Below, piece after piece: positions 1-9,811 of a stretch of DNA of 64,000 bases. Position 1 is the stretch's first letter, and the number at the start of each line of letters is the position of its first letter. A program made the translations under genes and the position numbers. Below the pieces are notes generated by a model. It did no database searches. It worked only from the letters and a program-made list of their open reading frames with translations, and was not told where the DNA came from. Source of the DNA: Planctomycetota bacterium (GTDB lineage: Bacteria; Planctomycetota; B15-G4; SIAN01); the NCBI GenBank assembly GCA_016795285.1, contig JAEUIC010000010.1:62001-126000 (forward strand). The letters are read 5' to 3'.

Positions 1-2
1 GC

Positions 3-1439
3 GCCAGCAGCAACGCGCTCATGGTCGGCATCACGCTGGCGGGCGCGCTGATCCTGCTGGTCGCCGGACAGCTGCTCGCCAACGGGATCGTCCGTCCGAT
101 CGACCGCTCGATCGGCCTGCTCGAGCAGCTCGCCGCCGGCAAGCTGACCGCACGGCTCGACCACTCGAGCCGCGACGAGATCGGCCGGCTCGCCGCCGCC
201 ATGAACGCGACCGCCGAGGGGATCCGCTCCGCGCTCGGCGCCGACGAGGTCGACTGGGCCGCGGTCGCCAAGCAGCGCAGCGAGCTCGAGCGCGTGGAGG
301 CGATGACGCAGAACGCGCTGACGCCGATGGTCTACGTCGACACCGCCGGCATCGTGCGCGCCATGAACCCGGTGGCCGGCAAGTCGCTGCGCGCGCTCGA
401 GTCGGCGCTGCCGAAGCGCGGCTGGCTGATGAACGCCGCGGCCTCGCCGATGTTCGGCGCGCAGCCCGAGTTCGCCGCCGCGCTCGCCGCGCCGATCCAC
501 CTGCTGCCGCGCAAGCTCCGCCTCGAGGTGGGCGAGACGACCCTCGATGCGCAGGTCTGCGCCATCCAGGACAGCAAGGGCGAGCTGAGCGGGCGGATGG
601 TGAGCTGGGAGGACGTGACCCAGAAGCTCGCCACCGAGAGCGGCGTGTCGCGCACGGCGCAATCGCTCGCCGCCGCCGCGACGCAGCTGAAGGCGATCAG
701 CGTGCGCATGACCGACAGCGCCGGCGAGACCTCGAAGGAGGCGACCCGCGTGGCGGGCGCCACCGAGACGGTCCACAAGAACATGAACACCATCGCGGCG
801 AGCTCCGAGGAGATGAACTCGGCGATCCGCGAGATCGCGCGCAGCTCGGCCGAGGCGTCGCAGATCGCCGCGCAGGCGGTCGAGGCGGCCAAGGGGACCA
901 ACGACACGGTCCAGCGCCTGAACGAGAGCAGCGCCAAGATCGACCGCGTCATCAAGGTGATCCACGACGTCGCCGAGCAGACCAACCTGCTGGCGCTGAA
1001 CGCCACCATCGAGGCGGCGCGCGCCGGCGAGGCGGGCAAGGGGTTCGCCGTGGTCGCCAACGAGGTGAAGCAGCTCGCCGGGGAGACCGGCAAGGCGACC
1101 AAGGACATCGAGTCGAGCATCGTCGCGATCCAGTCCGACGTGCAGCGCGCGGTCGGCGAGATCGCCGCGATCTCGAAGGTGATCGCGCGGATCCACGACA
1201 TCCAGAACTCGATCGCCTCGGCGGTCGAGGAGCAGTCGGCGACCACCCAGGAGATCAGCCGCAACGTCGCCGAGGCGGCGACGCGCGCCAGCGAGATCGT
1301 CGAGGGGGTTACGACGGTGGCGAAGGCGGCCGAGACGACCGCGCAGGGCGCGAGCGAGACGCAGGGCGCCGCCGACAGCCTCGATTCGCTGGCCGGCGAG
1401 CTCGAGCAGCAGGTCGCGGCGACCGCCGTCGCCGTCTGA
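3..1439 (+). CDS. Methyl-accepting chemotaxis protein, 5'-truncated by window edge
   Basis: The reading frame is open to the window's left edge, so the start lies outside; the first internal Met is at position 21. What is visible begins with a transmembrane helix, then a HAMP linker containing IVRPIDRS, then a PAS-like segment (about residues 95-200 from position 21), then the long coiled-coil signalling domain. The conserved signalling tip [19 protein letters not shown] sits near residue 320, followed by [15 protein letters not shown]. Such receptors sit in the inner membrane and control CheA through CheW. The missing N-terminus should hold TM1 and the periplasmic sensor. It closely resembles the complete receptor at 7172-9712 and is probably its paralogue. 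No che genes are visible nearby. Confidence 0.93.
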   Translation, partial: ASSNALMVGITLAGALILLVAGQLLANGIVRPIDRSIGLLEQLAAGKLTARLDHSSRDEIGRLAAAMNATAEGIRSALGADEVDWAAVAKQRSELERVEAMTQNALTPMVYVDTAGIVRAMNPVAGKSLRALESALPKRGWLMNAAASPMFGAQPEFAAALAAPIHLLPRKLRLEVGETTLDAQVCAIQDSKGELSGRMVSWEDVTQKLATESGVSRTAQSLAAAATQLKAISVRMTDSAGETSKEATRVAGATETVHKNMNTIAASSEEMNSAIREIARSSAEASQIAAQAVEAAKGTNDTVQRLNESSAKIDRVIKVIHDVAEQTNLLALNATIEAARAGEAGKGFAVVANEVKQLAGETGKATKDIESSIVAIQSDVQRAVGEIAAISKVIARIHDIQNSIASAVEEQSATTQEISRNVAEAATRASEIVEGVTTVAKAAETTAQGASETQGAADSLDSLAGELEQQVAATAVAV

Positions 1440-1465
1440 GCGAGCGCGGCGGCGCGGCGCGGGGC

Positions 1466-1471
1466 TAGCAT
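1466..1471 (+). promoter_or_regulatory. Probable -10 element of cstA (leaderless transcript)
   Basis: The hexamer TAGCAT fits the TAnnnT -10 pattern and lies nine bases before the cstA ATG. There is no Shine-Dalgarno sequence between them. A transcript starting six or seven bases downstream would begin almost at the start codon, so a leaderless mRNA is inferred. No convincing -35 box is visible. Confidence 0.4.
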
Positions 1472-1480
1472 CCCCGCGCC

Positions 1481-3172
1481 ATGGCCCTGCCGCTGATCGC
1501 GCTCTCCTTCCTCCTGCTGCTCGCGGTCGGCTACCGGCTGCACGGCCGCTACGTCGCGCGCCAGCTCGCGCTCGACGACACGCGCGCGACGCCGGCGCGG
1601 GAGCGTGCCGACGGCGTCGATTTCGTGCCGACGCGCCCCTTCTACTTGTTCGGCCAGCACTTCTCGGCGATCGCCGCCGCGGGGCCGATCGCCGGCCCGA
1701 TCGTCGCCTGCCAGTCGTGGGGGTGGCTCCCCTGCCTCGCGTGGATCGCCGTCGGCGTGGTGCTGATCGGCGCGGTGCACGACTTCCTCGCGCTCGCCGC
1801 GTCGGTGCGCCACGGCGGCACGAGCCTCGCCGAGATCACGCGCGTGCAGCTCGGCGCGCCGGCCGGCCGCGCGCTGCTCGGCTTCATCGCGATCGCGCTG
1901 GTCTACGTGATCGTCGCCTTCGCCGACCTCACGGCCGGCACCTTCGTCGACGGCAGCGAGGAGCTCGCGGCGGCGCAGGGGTTCCACAAGGGCGGCGCGG
2001 TGGCGGCGGCGAGCTGCCTCTACCTGCTGCTCGCGCTGCTGCTCGGCGTCTTGCAGCGCTGCCTGCCGCGCCTGCCGCTCTGGCTGCTGACGCTCCTCTT
2101 CGTGCCGGCGACCTTCCTCGCCACCTGGAGCGGCACGCTCCTCTCCCACCACTTCCTGCTCGACCATCGCACCTGGACGCTGCTGATCCTCGCCTACTGC
2201 GGCGTCGCCTCGGTGACCCCCGTCTCGCTGCTGCTGCAGCCGCGCGGCTACTTGGGCGGCTTCGTCCTCTACAGCGCGCTCGCCGCCGGGACGCTCGGCC
2301 TCTTCTGCGGCGGCTACGCGATCGAGCAGCCGGCCTGGAAGGGGTTCGATGCCGGCGGCGCGACCGGCGCAGCGTGGCCCTTCCTCTTCGTGACGATCGC
2401 CTGCGGCGCCTGCTCCGGCTTCCACGGACTCGTCTGCTCGGGCACCACCAGCAAGCAGCTCGACAAGGAGAGCCACGCGCGGCCGGTCGGCTACGGCGCG
2501 ATGCTGGCCGAGGCGTTCGTCGCGCTGATCGCGCTGGCGACCATCATGATCGTCTCGCCGGCCGCGAGCAGCGGCCTCTCGCCCGGCCGCATCTACGGCG
2601 ACGGCATCGGCCGCTTCGTGACGCTCGCCATCGGCGAGGAGCACCTCGCCTTCGCCACCACGTTCGGCGCGATGGCCTTCTCCACCTTCGTGTTCGACAC
2701 GCTCGACGTCTGCACGCGGCTCGGCCGCTACATCGTGCAGGAGCTGTTCGATTGGCGCGGCAGGGCGGGCGCGGCCGGGGCGACGCTGGTGACGCTGGCC
2801 GCCCCCGCCGCGCTGCTCCTGGCCGGCGACCGCGACGACTACCGCCGCTACTGGACGCTCTTCGGCGCGTCGAACCAGCTGCTGGCCGCGCTGGCGCTGG
2901 TGACGCTGGCGGTGTGGCTCAAGCGCAGCGGACGGAAGTTCGCGTTCGTGCTGGCCCCGCTGCTCTTCGTGCTGGCGACGACGCTCGCCGCGCTGCTGCA
3001 CATCGCCTGGACGAACCTCTCGCAAGCGGCGCAAGCGGCGGCGAGCGGCGCGCCGATCAGCGTCGCCCTGCTGAATGGCGTGGCGGCGCTGCTGCTGTCG
3101 GCGCTCGCCCTCTTCCTCGCCGCGATCGGCGCGCGGCGGCTGCGCGCCCCTGCGTCCGTCCCGGAGTCCTGA
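1481..3172 (+). CDS. cstA: CstA-family carbon starvation protein (peptide/pyruvate transporter)
   Basis: This 563-residue polytopic membrane protein has the family signature GQHFSAIAAAGPIAGPI near residues 58-75, followed by about a dozen further hydrophobic segments. CstA proteins import peptides or pyruvate across the inner membrane under carbon limitation. This is the shorter form of the family (E. coli CstA is about 700 residues). A second conserved stretch, SGFHGLVCSGTTSKQL, is near residue 311. The ATG follows a TAGCAT -10-like element by nine bases and has no ribosome site. The gene ends one base before the peroxiredoxin-like gene, so the two are probably cotranscribed. Substrate cannot be told from sequence. 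Confidence 0.93.
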   Translation: MALPLIALSFLLLLAVGYRLHGRYVARQLALDDTRATPARERADGVDFVPTRPFYLFGQHFSAIAAAGPIAGPIVACQSWGWLPCLAWIAVGVVLIGAVHDFLALAASVRHGGTSLAEITRVQLGAPAGRALLGFIAIALVYVIVAFADLTAGTFVDGSEELAAAQGFHKGGAVAAASCLYLLLALLLGVLQRCLPRLPLWLLTLLFVPATFLATWSGTLLSHHFLLDHRTWTLLILAYCGVASVTPVSLLLQPRGYLGGFVLYSALAAGTLGLFCGGYAIEQPAWKGFDAGGATGAAWPFLFVTIACGACSGFHGLVCSGTTSKQLDKESHARPVGYGAMLAEAFVALIALATIMIVSPAASSGLSPGRIYGDGIGRFVTLAIGEEHLAFATTFGAMAFSTFVFDTLDVCTRLGRYIVQELFDWRGRAGAAGATLVTLAAPAALLLAGDRDDYRRYWTLFGASNQLLAALALVTLAVWLKRSGRKFAFVLAPLLFVLATTLAALLHIAWTNLSQAAQAAASGAPISVALLNGVAALLLSALALFLAAIGARRLRAPASVPES

Positions 3173-3173
3173 G

Positions 3174-3731
3174 ATGAAGAAGCTCGAGGTCGGCGCCGTC
3201 GCGCCGCCGTTCACGCTGCCGACCGCCGCCGGCGGCTCCTTCGATTCGCGGGCGCTGCTCGGGCGCATGTGGCTGCTCTCGTTCCACCGCTACGCCACCT
3301 GACCGACTTGCGTGCTCTCGACGCGGCAGTTCGCCGCTCGCCACGCCGAGTTCGTCGCGCGCGACGTCGCGCTCGTGCGGGTCTTCCACTCGCCGGCGCC
3401 GGCGCTGCGCGACCACGCGGTCGGCCCGCACGCGCTCCCCTTCCCGGTGCTGGCCGACCCCGAGAAGCGGGTCTATCGCGAGTACGGGATCGGGAGCAGC
3501 TGGCTCGCGCTGCTCAAGCCCGGCGCGCTGGCGCGCATCCGCGAGGCGCGCGCCCACGGACTCGCGCCGCGCTGGCGCGACGCGCTGCGCGACGGGATCG
3601 GCGGCACGCCGGCCGACTTCCTGATCGGCCGCGATGGCAAGATCGTCGCCCTCCACTACGGCACCCACTTCGCCGACTCGACGCCGCCGGCGACGGCGCT
3701 GGCGTGGATCCACGCCGCTGCCCCGAGGTGA
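3174..3731 (+). CDS. Probable selenocysteine-containing peroxiredoxin-like protein (UxxC), read through UGA at 3300-3302
   Basis: A single frame from ATG 3174 to TGA 3729-3731 is interrupted only by an in-frame TGA at codon 43. Before it lies an AhpC/TSA-type N-terminus (GAVAPPFTLPTAAGGSFDSR, then WLLSFHRYAT); after it the frame continues as PTCVLSTRQF and a complete thioredoxin-fold C-terminus (DFLIGRDGKIVALHYG). The UGA falls exactly where peroxiredoxin-like proteins carry the first Cys of a CPxC motif, giving U43-P-T-C46. A stem-loop with a G-containing apical loop follows the UGA at the distance expected for a bacterial SECIS. A GGAG lies eight bases before the ATG, inside the end of cstA. 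The role would be thiol/selenol peroxide reduction. The alternative is a Cys-to-stop nonsense mutation; selA, selB and selC are not in the window. Confidence 0.72.
3310..3346 (+). promoter_or_regulatory. Candidate bacterial SECIS stem-loop
   Basis: An outer stem GCGTG (3310-3314) pairs with CACGC (3342-3346), and an inner stem GCGGC (3323-3327) pairs with GCCGC (3333-3337). The inner stem closes a five-base loop AGTTC with G in its second position. The loop starts about 25 bases after the UGA at 3300-3302, within the spacing known for bacterial SECIS elements. In very GC-rich DNA a hairpin can arise by chance, so this is supporting evidence only. Confidence 0.5.
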
Positions 3732-3732
3732 G

Positions 3733-4503
3733 ATGAGCGACCGCCCCGACTCCCCGCGCTCCCCGAGCGCGACCGATGCCTCCCCGCCGCCGCTCGCCGC
3801 CCCGCGCTGGCCGCGCCGCGTCGCGCTGCTCTCGCTCGTCGCGACGGCGCTCCTCTTCGCGGCGTGGCCGGCGGCGCGCGACTTCGTGGTGACGGCCGGC
3901 CGCCTGCTGCTGCAGCGCGACGTCGCCGCGGGCGTGGCGCAGCTGCGCGAGTTCCTGCTGCCGTGGGGCGATCGCGCCTGGATCATCACCTCGCTGCTGA
4001 TGGTGCTGCAGTCGCTGGCCGCGCCGATCCCGGCGGTGCCGCTCACGCTGGTGAACGCGCTGATCTACGGGCCGTGGCTCGGCGCGCTGATCTCGTGGGG
4101 CTCGGCGCAGCTCGCCGCGGCGCTCTGCTTCGCGCTGGCGCGCGCCTTCGGCCGCCCGTTCGTCCTGCGCCTCTTCCCCGCCGCGGCGCTGGCGCGGGTC
4201 GACCGCTTCTTCGCGCGCGACGGGCTGCTCGCCGTCGTGGTGCTGCGGCTGATCCCGTTCGTCAGCTTCGACGTGGTGAGCTACGCGGGCGGCCTCACGG
4301 CGCTGCGCGCGCTGCCGTTCCTGCTGGCGACCGGGATCGGGCAGGCGCCGGCGACGCTGGTCTACTCGTTCGCCGGCGCCGAGCTGATCCGCGACCCGCG
4401 CCACTCGCTGCGCCTCGCGCTGCTCTTCCTCGGCGGCATGGCGCTGCTGGCGGCGGCCTTCTTCCTCTGGCGGCGGCGCGCGCGCGGAGCGGTCGATGGC
4501 TGA
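3733..4503 (+). CDS. TVP38/TMEM64-family (VTT domain) membrane protein
   Basis: This 256-residue inner-membrane protein has a proline-rich cytoplasmic N-terminus, a first transmembrane helix at about 32-50, and the VTT/SNARE-associated core (PAVPLTLVNALIYGPWLGAL, then VVVLRLIPFVSFDVVSYAGG). The family, related to DedA, is linked to lipid flipping and envelope homeostasis; the exact substrate is not predictable. The ATG at 3733 is one base after the peroxiredoxin-like stop, within a run of overlapping co-directional genes. Its stop overlaps the methylase start by eight bases. Longer upstream starts would overlap the previous gene and look like translated noise. Confidence 0.88.
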   Translation: MSDRPDSPRSPSATDASPPPLAAPRWPRRVALLSLVATALLFAAWPAARDFVVTAGRLLLQRDVAAGVAQLREFLLPWGDRAWIITSLLMVLQSLAAPIPAVPLTLVNALIYGPWLGALISWGSAQLAAALCFALARAFGRPFVLRLFPAAALARVDRFFARDGLLAVVVLRLIPFVSFDVVSYAGGLTALRALPFLLATGIGQAPATLVYSFAGAELIRDPRHSLRLALLFLGGMALLAAAFFLWRRRARGAVDG

Positions 4504-5707
4504 GCGGCAGCGACGCAGCTTCGCGCAGTACCACGGCGCCATCGCGACGCGCGGCGAGCCGGCGCTGGCCGCGACGCTGGCGGCGGCGTGGCGCGCCGCT
4601 CAGGGCGACGGGCGCGAGCTGACCCACGGCTTCCACCCCTACCCGGCGCGCCTCCATCCGCTGCTGGCGCGCCACCTCGTCGCCGCCCTCTCGCGGCCGG
4701 GCGAAACCGTCCTCGACCCCTTCTGCGGCAGCGGCACGGTGCTGGTCGAGGCGCGCGCGGCGGGCCGGCGCGCGCTCGGCAGCGACGTGAACGCGCTGGC
4801 GCTGCTGCTCGCGCGGCAGAAGTGCGCGGCGAGCTCTCCGGCGCAGCGCGCGCGCTTGCGCGCCGCCGGCGAACGGCTGGCGCGCCGCGCCTACGACGAG
4901 CGGATCGGCCGCGACGAGGCGCCGGAGATCGACGCGATCCCGCCGGACCTCGCCGGCTGGTTCGAGCCGCACGTCCTGCACGAGCTCGACACGCTCGGCC
5001 GCGGGCTCGACCACGAGCGCGATCCCGCCTGCCGCGCCGCGCTGCTGCTCTGCCTGTCGTCGCTGCTCACCAAGGTGTCGCGGCGGCGCGCCGAGACCGA
5101 CGCCGCGCCGACCGACAAGCGGATCGCGCCCGGCTTCACCGCGCGCGCCTTCGCCGAGCGCGCCGCGGAGCTCTCGGACGCGCTGGCGGCGCTCGACGCG
5201 GCGGCGCGGCGCGCGCCGGCGGCGGGGCTGGCGCTCGCCGATGCGCGCGCGCTGCCGTGGCGGAGCGGCGTCGCGACGCTCGCGCTCGGCTCGCCCCCCT
5301 ACCTCGGCACCTACGACTACGACGCGATCGTGGAACTGCGCGCCCGCCTGCTCTCGATCCCGCTCGCCGCCGCGCAACGCCACGAGTTCGGGCGGCGGTC
5401 GCAGGCGAACGCGGCGCCGGCGGCGGCGGCGCGCGACTACGTGGCGGCGCTGCGCGCGATCGGCGGCGAGCTGGCGCGCGTGGTCGCGCCGGGCGGCCTC
5501 GTCGTGCTGGTGGTCGGCGACTCGGAAGCGGGCGGCCGCTCCTTCGCCGCGCCCGAGCTGCTCGACGAGGCGTTCGCCGGGCTGCCGCTCGCGTTCGCGG
5601 CGGCCGCGGCGCAAGCGCGCCCGGGCCCGCGCGCCCCGCGTGCCGGCCGCGCCGAGCATCTCCTGGCGTGGCGACGGCATAATCCCCGCCCCTCATGCCG
5701 AACCTGA
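4496..5707 (+). CDS. Orphan DNA methyltransferase (N4-cytosine/N6-adenine type)
   Basis: This 403-residue protein has the AdoMet-binding motif LDPFCGSGTVLVEA near residue 73, preceded by FHPYPARLHP, and the catalytic motif SPPYLGTYDYD near residue 266. SPPY is typical of N4-cytosine methylases, although some N6-adenine enzymes share it. The order (AdoMet motif first, SPPY second) is reversed relative to the commonest N4/N6 beta class. No restriction endonuclease or specificity subunit is adjacent, so it is likely an orphan methylase; an RNA substrate cannot be excluded. It overlaps the VTT gene by eight bases and the CorC-like gene by thirteen. Confidence 0.82.
   Translation: MAERQRRSFAQYHGAIATRGEPALAATLAAAWRAAQGDGRELTHGFHPYPARLHPLLARHLVAALSRPGETVLDPFCGSGTVLVEARAAGRRALGSDVNALALLLARQKCAASSPAQRARLRAAGERLARRAYDERIGRDEAPEIDAIPPDLAGWFEPHVLHELDTLGRGLDHERDPACRAALLLCLSSLLTKVSRRRAETDAAPTDKRIAPGFTARAFAERAAELSDALAALDAAARRAPAAGLALADARALPWRSGVATLALGSPPYLGTYDYDAIVELRARLLSIPLAAAQRHEFGRRSQANAAPAAAARDYVAALRAIGGELARVVAPGGLVVLVVGDSEAGGRSFAAPELLDEAFAGLPLAFAAAAAQARPGPRAPRAGRAEHLLAWRRHNPRPSCRT
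5678..5683 (+). promoter_or_regulatory. Probable -10 element of the CorC-like gene
   Basis: CATAAT within the 3' end of the methylase gene lies eleven bases before the ATG at 5695, and no ribosome site separates them. This matches the short spacing seen upstream of cstA and aroF. It implies an internal, possibly leaderless promoter in the operon. Confidence 0.38.
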
Positions 5708-7044
5708 CCAACCTCCTCGTCGTCGCGATCCTGCTCGGATTGAACGCGCTCTTCGCCGCCTACGAGATGGCGCTGTCGGCCGTCTCGACCGCGCGCCTCG
5801 CCTCGCTGGTGAAGCAGGGCACGCGCGGCGCCGCCAAGGCGCTGGCGATGAAGACGCAGATCGAGCGCAGCCTCGCCGTGGTGCAGCTCGGCATCACGCT
5901 GATGGGCGCGATCACCGGCGCCTACGGCGGCGCGTCGGTCGGCAACGAGCTCGCCCCGAAGCTGGTCGCGTCCTTCGGCTTCTCGCAGCGCACCGCCGAC
6001 CTGCTGGCGCTCGCCGCGGCGGTGGTGCCGCTCGCCGCGCTCACCATCGTCTTCGCCGAGCTCGCCCCGAAGGTGCTGGCGATCCGCTACAAGGAGCGCG
6101 TCGTCTGCGCGCTGTCGCCGGCGATGGCCGGCTTCGCGTGGATCGCCACGCCGGCCGTGAACGTCCTCGAAGGGTCGGTGAAGCTGCTGCTGGCGGCGCT
6201 GACCAAGCTGCGCGGGCAGCGCGGGCCGCAGGTGAAGGACGCCTCGTCGCTGCACGAGCTGGCCGCTGCCGCCGCGCTGGCGCGCACCGCCAAGCTGATC
6301 GGCGCGCGCGAGGAGCGCATCGTGACCGCCGCCGCGCAGCTCGCGAGCCGCCACCTGCGGGAGATCGCGCTGCCCGCCGCCGACATCTCGATGCTGCCGA
6401 TCGAGACGACGCTCGAGGAGGCGCTGGTGCGCGCCCACCTCGACATGCACACGCGCTTCCCGGTCGCGCGCGACGAGAAGGACCCGCAGACGATCGAGGG
6501 GTACGTCACCTTCAAGGACCTCGTGGCGCTGCTCAAGATGGGCGACGGGTCGCCCGGGCTGCGCTCGATCACGCGGCCGCTGCCGCGCATCCCGGGCAGC
6601 CGCTCGATCTCGGCGGCGCTCGACGAGATGGTGCACGGGCGGACCCACATCGCGCTGGTCACCGACGAGCAGCAGCGCAACAGCGGCCTCGTCACGCTCG
6701 AGGACATCCTCGAGGAGCTGGTCGGCGACATCGAGGACGAGTTCGACCGCCTGCCGAACCACCTGCTGCCGACCGGCGACGGCTTCATCGCGGGCGGCGG
6801 CGTCGCCTACGAGAACCTGCGCCAGAAGAGCGGGCTGCCGCTGCCGCCGCCCGGCGAGCCGGTGGCGGGCGATCGGCCGCTCCAGTTCGCCGACTGGCTG
6901 CAGCAGCGGCTCGGGCGCGCGCCGCGCGGCGGCGAGACGATCGAGCTCGACGGCGTCGTGATCCTCGTGCGCAAGCTGCGCCGCAAGCGGCTGGCGGAGG
7001 CGTTCCTGCGCCGCTCGCACCTGCCGCGCAGCGCGGCGCCGTGA
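5695..7044 (+). CDS. HlyC/CorC (CNNM-type) transporter with CBS pair
   Basis: This 449-residue protein has an N-terminal DUF21/CNNM membrane domain (residues 1 to about 150, containing GLNALFAAYEMALSAVS and AELAPKVLAIRYK), a CBS-domain pair (about 210-335, with TLEDILEELVGDIEDEFD at its end) and a C-terminal CorC/HlyC ion-binding domain. The family is linked to magnesium or cobalt efflux and sodium/magnesium exchange. It starts inside the methylase gene. A -10-like CATAAT just upstream suggests it also has its own promoter. A hairpin 25 bases after the stop may end the operon. Confidence 0.93.
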   Translation: MPNLTNLLVVAILLGLNALFAAYEMALSAVSTARLASLVKQGTRGAAKALAMKTQIERSLAVVQLGITLMGAITGAYGGASVGNELAPKLVASFGFSQRTADLLALAAAVVPLAALTIVFAELAPKVLAIRYKERVVCALSPAMAGFAWIATPAVNVLEGSVKLLLAALTKLRGQRGPQVKDASSLHELAAAAALARTAKLIGAREERIVTAAAQLASRHLREIALPAADISMLPIETTLEEALVRAHLDMHTRFPVARDEKDPQTIEGYVTFKDLVALLKMGDGSPGLRSITRPLPRIPGSRSISAALDEMVHGRTHIALVTDEQQRNSGLVTLEDILEELVGDIEDEFDRLPNHLLPTGDGFIAGGGVAYENLRQKSGLPLPPPGEPVAGDRPLQFADWLQQRLGRAPRGGETIELDGVVILVRKLRRKRLAEAFLRRSHLPRSAAP

Positions 7045-7069
7045 GGCGCGCGGCGCGTCCGCGTTGAGC

Positions 7070-7091
7070 ACCTGAGGGAAACTCCTCAGGT
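7070..7091 (+). terminator. Hairpin after the cstA-CorC operon
   Basis: ACCTGAGG (7070-7077) pairs perfectly with CCTCAGGT (7084-7091) around the loop GAAACT. No T-run follows, so termination is inferred from position only; it could instead act in the leader of the chemoreceptor gene. Confidence 0.4.
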
Positions 7092-7171
7092 CGCGGGGTC
7101 GACTTCCCTACCGCCGCCTGCCGATCGAACGGGCGTCGCCGCTGGTGCGCGACCGACCCCGGAGGATCGCA

Positions 7172-9712
7172 GTGCTCGGCAAGAACAGCGTCCGCTCGCG
7201 GCTCACCGCGATGTGCTTGATCGGAATGGTGCTGGCGATCGCCTGCGGCGGCGCCGGACTCGCCTCGCTGGCGCGCAACCACGACTCGCTCGAACGCACC
7301 ATCGAGGTCGCGTCCGCCGCGCGCCACCACGCGCTGATGGACATGTACCACGACACGCTGCGCGCCGACATCTTCGGCCTCGTCGTCAGCGAGGACGCCG
7401 CCGAGCGGCGCGAGATGCGCAAGGCGGTCGACGAGGATGCCGGCGAGCTGCGCGGCAACCTCGCCGAGGTGAAGAAGTGCGAGCTCGGCGCGGAGATCGC
7501 GGCCGCGCTCGACGAGGTGCAGCCGGCGCTCGAGGCGTACGTCGCGCGCTGCGAGCAGATCGCCGACCTCGCCGTCGCCGACCCGGCGGCCGCGCGCCGC
7601 GAGCTGCCGAAGTTCGAGGAGGCGTTCCGCGGGCTCGAGGAGCCCAACGGCGCGTGCGGCGAGCTGATCGAGGCGGTGGCGGCCGCGCAGGGCGACGTCG
7701 CGCGCGGCGTGATCCGCGCGGCGGCGTGGAGCATCGGCGCGGTCGCGCTGGCCGGCATGGCGTTCCTCGCCTGGTACGCGCGGCGGACGGCGCGCGCCAT
7801 CGTCCTGCCGATCGAGCGGTCGATGACGGCGCTCGAAGCGGTGGCGCAGGGCGACCTCTCCTGCCGGGTCGACGTCGGCGACGACGCGGGCACCGAGCTC
7901 TCCCGCATGGCGAACGCGCTCGATCGGGCGCTGCAGGGGATCCGCGAGGCGCTGCATGCCGAGCAGGTCGACTGGGTCGCCGTGGCGCGCCAGCGCGAGG
8001 AGGTCGAGCGGCTCACCGCGATGACCGCGAGCGCGACGTCAGCGATGGTCTACGTCGATTCCGAAGGGATCGTGCGCGCGATGAACCCGGCGTCGGGCGC
8101 GATGCTGCGCCGCCTCGAGAAGCACCTGCCGCCGCGCGAGCGGATGATGGGCCAGCCGGTCGCCACGATGTTCGGCGCCGCGCCCGAGTTCGCGGCCGCG
8201 CTGGCCACCGATCCGGCGGCGCTGCCCGCGCGGGCCACCGTCGAGATCGGCCCCGAGGCGGCGGAAGTCGCCGTGAACGCGATCCGCGGCAGCGACGGGC
8301 GGCTGCTCGGCCGCATGGTGAGCTACGAGATCGTCACCGAGAAGCGTCACGCCGAGCAGGAGATGGCGCGCGTGATGGCGATGACCAGCAACGCGACCAT
8401 CGGGATGCTCTACGCCGACAACGACGGCACCATCGGCTACCTGAACCCCGCCGCGCAGGCGACGCTGAAGAAGCTCGCCGACACGCTGCCGGCCGCGCCC
8501 GAAGCGCTGCTCGGCCTGCCGGTCGAGCTGCTCTTCGGCGGGAATCCGGAGTTCCGCTCGGCGGCGGCGGCCCCGCTCGCCAGCCTGCCGCGCGCGCTGC
8601 AGGTCGAGATCTCCGGCGAGCACCTCGCGGTGACGGTGAGCCCGATCGCCGCGCGCGACGGCCGGGCGCTCGGCCGCATGGTCAGCTTCGAGCGGATCAC
8701 CGACAAGGTGGAGAACGAGCGGCGCGTCCAGCTCGCCGCCACCCGCGAGCGCGAGCAGGCGCGCGAACTGCAGCGCAAGGTCGAGCAGATCGTCGCGGTG
8801 GTCGAGTCGGCGGCGAAGGGCGACCTGCGCCAGGAGATCGCGCTGCAGGGCGACGACGCGATCGGGCAGGTCGGCAGCGGGCTGTCGCGCTTCCTCCAGG
8901 ACCTGCGCAAGAGCATCGGCGCGATCGCGAGGACGTCGCAAGGGCTCGCCACCGCCGCCGAGCAGCTGCGCTCCGTCAGCCGGCGGATGGGCAGCACCTC
9001 GAAGGAGGCGTCGACGCAGGCCGACCAGGCGCAGAGCGCCTCCTCGACCGTGAACCAGAACGTGCAGAGCATGGCGACCAGCTCCGACCAGATGAGCGCG
9101 TCGGTCCACGAGATCGCGCGCAACGCGGCCGAGGCGGCGCGCATCGCCGCGGAGGCGGTGAGCAGCGCCGACTCGACCAACGCGACCATCGGCAAGCTCT
9201 CCGAGAGCAGCAACGCGATCGGCCAGGTCGTGAAGGTGATCACCTCGATCGCCGAGCAGACCAACCTGCTGGCGCTGAACGCCACCATCGAGGCAGCGCG
9301 CGCCGGCGAGGCGGGCAAGGGCTTCGCGGTCGTCGCGCAGGAGGTGAAGCAGCTCGCCAACGCGACCGGCAAGGCGACCGGCGACATCGCGCGCCGCATC
9401 GAGGCGATCCAGCAGGACGTGCAGAGCTCGGTCGGCGAGATCGGCCAGATCACGCAGGTGATCCGCCGCATCCACGAGCTGCAGCAGTCGATCGCCGGCG
9501 CCGTCGAGGAGCAGTCGGCGACCACCAAGGAGATCTCGCGCAGCGCCACGCAGGCCGCGCAGAGCACCAACGCGATCACGCAGAACATCGCCACGGTGGC
9601 CAAGGCGACGACGACCACCACCAGCGACGCCGGCGACACCTTGCAGGCGGCGGAGGCGCTGTCGGGGATGGCGGAGGAGCTCGAGCAGCTGGTCGGCACG
9701 TTCGAGATCTGA
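7172..9712 (+). CDS. Methyl-accepting chemotaxis protein with two PAS-like domains
   Basis: I chose GTG 7172 because GGAGGA lies five bases upstream; the protein is then 846 residues. Order: TM1 (about 8-30), a helical periplasmic sensor of about 155 residues, TM2 (about 188-205), HAMP, two tandem PAS-like repeats (about 285-395 and 400-510) sharing [16 protein letters not shown] and GRMVSYE/GRMVSFE, a second HAMP-like helix pair, then the signalling domain. The tip [19 protein letters not shown] is near residue 695. It should signal to CheA/CheW. The duplicated PAS unit and the signalling half are close to those of the partial receptor at the window's left edge, which has only one PAS unit. 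Confidence 0.94.
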   Translation: MLGKNSVRSRLTAMCLIGMVLAIACGGAGLASLARNHDSLERTIEVASAARHHALMDMYHDTLRADIFGLVVSEDAAERREMRKAVDEDAGELRGNLAEVKKCELGAEIAAALDEVQPALEAYVARCEQIADLAVADPAAARRELPKFEEAFRGLEEPNGACGELIEAVAAAQGDVARGVIRAAAWSIGAVALAGMAFLAWYARRTARAIVLPIERSMTALEAVAQGDLSCRVDVGDDAGTELSRMANALDRALQGIREALHAEQVDWVAVARQREEVERLTAMTASATSAMVYVDSEGIVRAMNPASGAMLRRLEKHLPPRERMMGQPVATMFGAAPEFAAALATDPAALPARATVEIGPEAAEVAVNAIRGSDGRLLGRMVSYEIVTEKRHAEQEMARVMAMTSNATIGMLYADNDGTIGYLNPAAQATLKKLADTLPAAPEALLGLPVELLFGGNPEFRSAAAAPLASLPRALQVEISGEHLAVTVSPIAARDGRALGRMVSFERITDKVENERRVQLAATREREQARELQRKVEQIVAVVESAAKGDLRQEIALQGDDAIGQVGSGLSRFLQDLRKSIGAIARTSQGLATAAEQLRSVSRRMGSTSKEASTQADQAQSASSTVNQNVQSMATSSDQMSASVHEIARNAAEAARIAAEAVSSADSTNATIGKLSESSNAIGQVVKVITSIAEQTNLLALNATIEAARAGEAGKGFAVVAQEVKQLANATGKATGDIARRIEAIQQDVQSSVGEIGQITQVIRRIHELQQSIAGAVEEQSATTKEISRSATQAAQSTNAITQNIATVAKATTTTTSDAGDTLQAAEALSGMAEELEQLVGTFEI

Positions 9713-9811
9713 GCGGGCGCGGAGGGGCCCCGCCCGGCGCGCAGCGCGGGAGACGTTCCGGACGACCGGCCGAAGCGCTGCCCTGCGCGGGCAGGGAGCG
9801 CGCGGCCCGGC

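Noticed and set aside
332..3268. A 978-codon open frame on the minus strand over the chemoreceptor and cstA
   Set aside because: Its product is Arg/Gly/Glu-rich low-complexity sequence without motifs, typical of antisense frames in GC-rich DNA; the plus-strand genes are clearly real.
3300..3302. Reassignment of UGA to tryptophan as explanation for the in-frame UGA codons
   Set aside because: Many clear genes in the window end in UGA at the expected C-terminus (cstA, katE, psd), so the code is standard.
7070..7091. Link between the GGAAACTCC in the 7070 hairpin and the RAYT repeat core
   Set aside because: Only nine bases are shared and the flanks differ, so chance similarity is likely.
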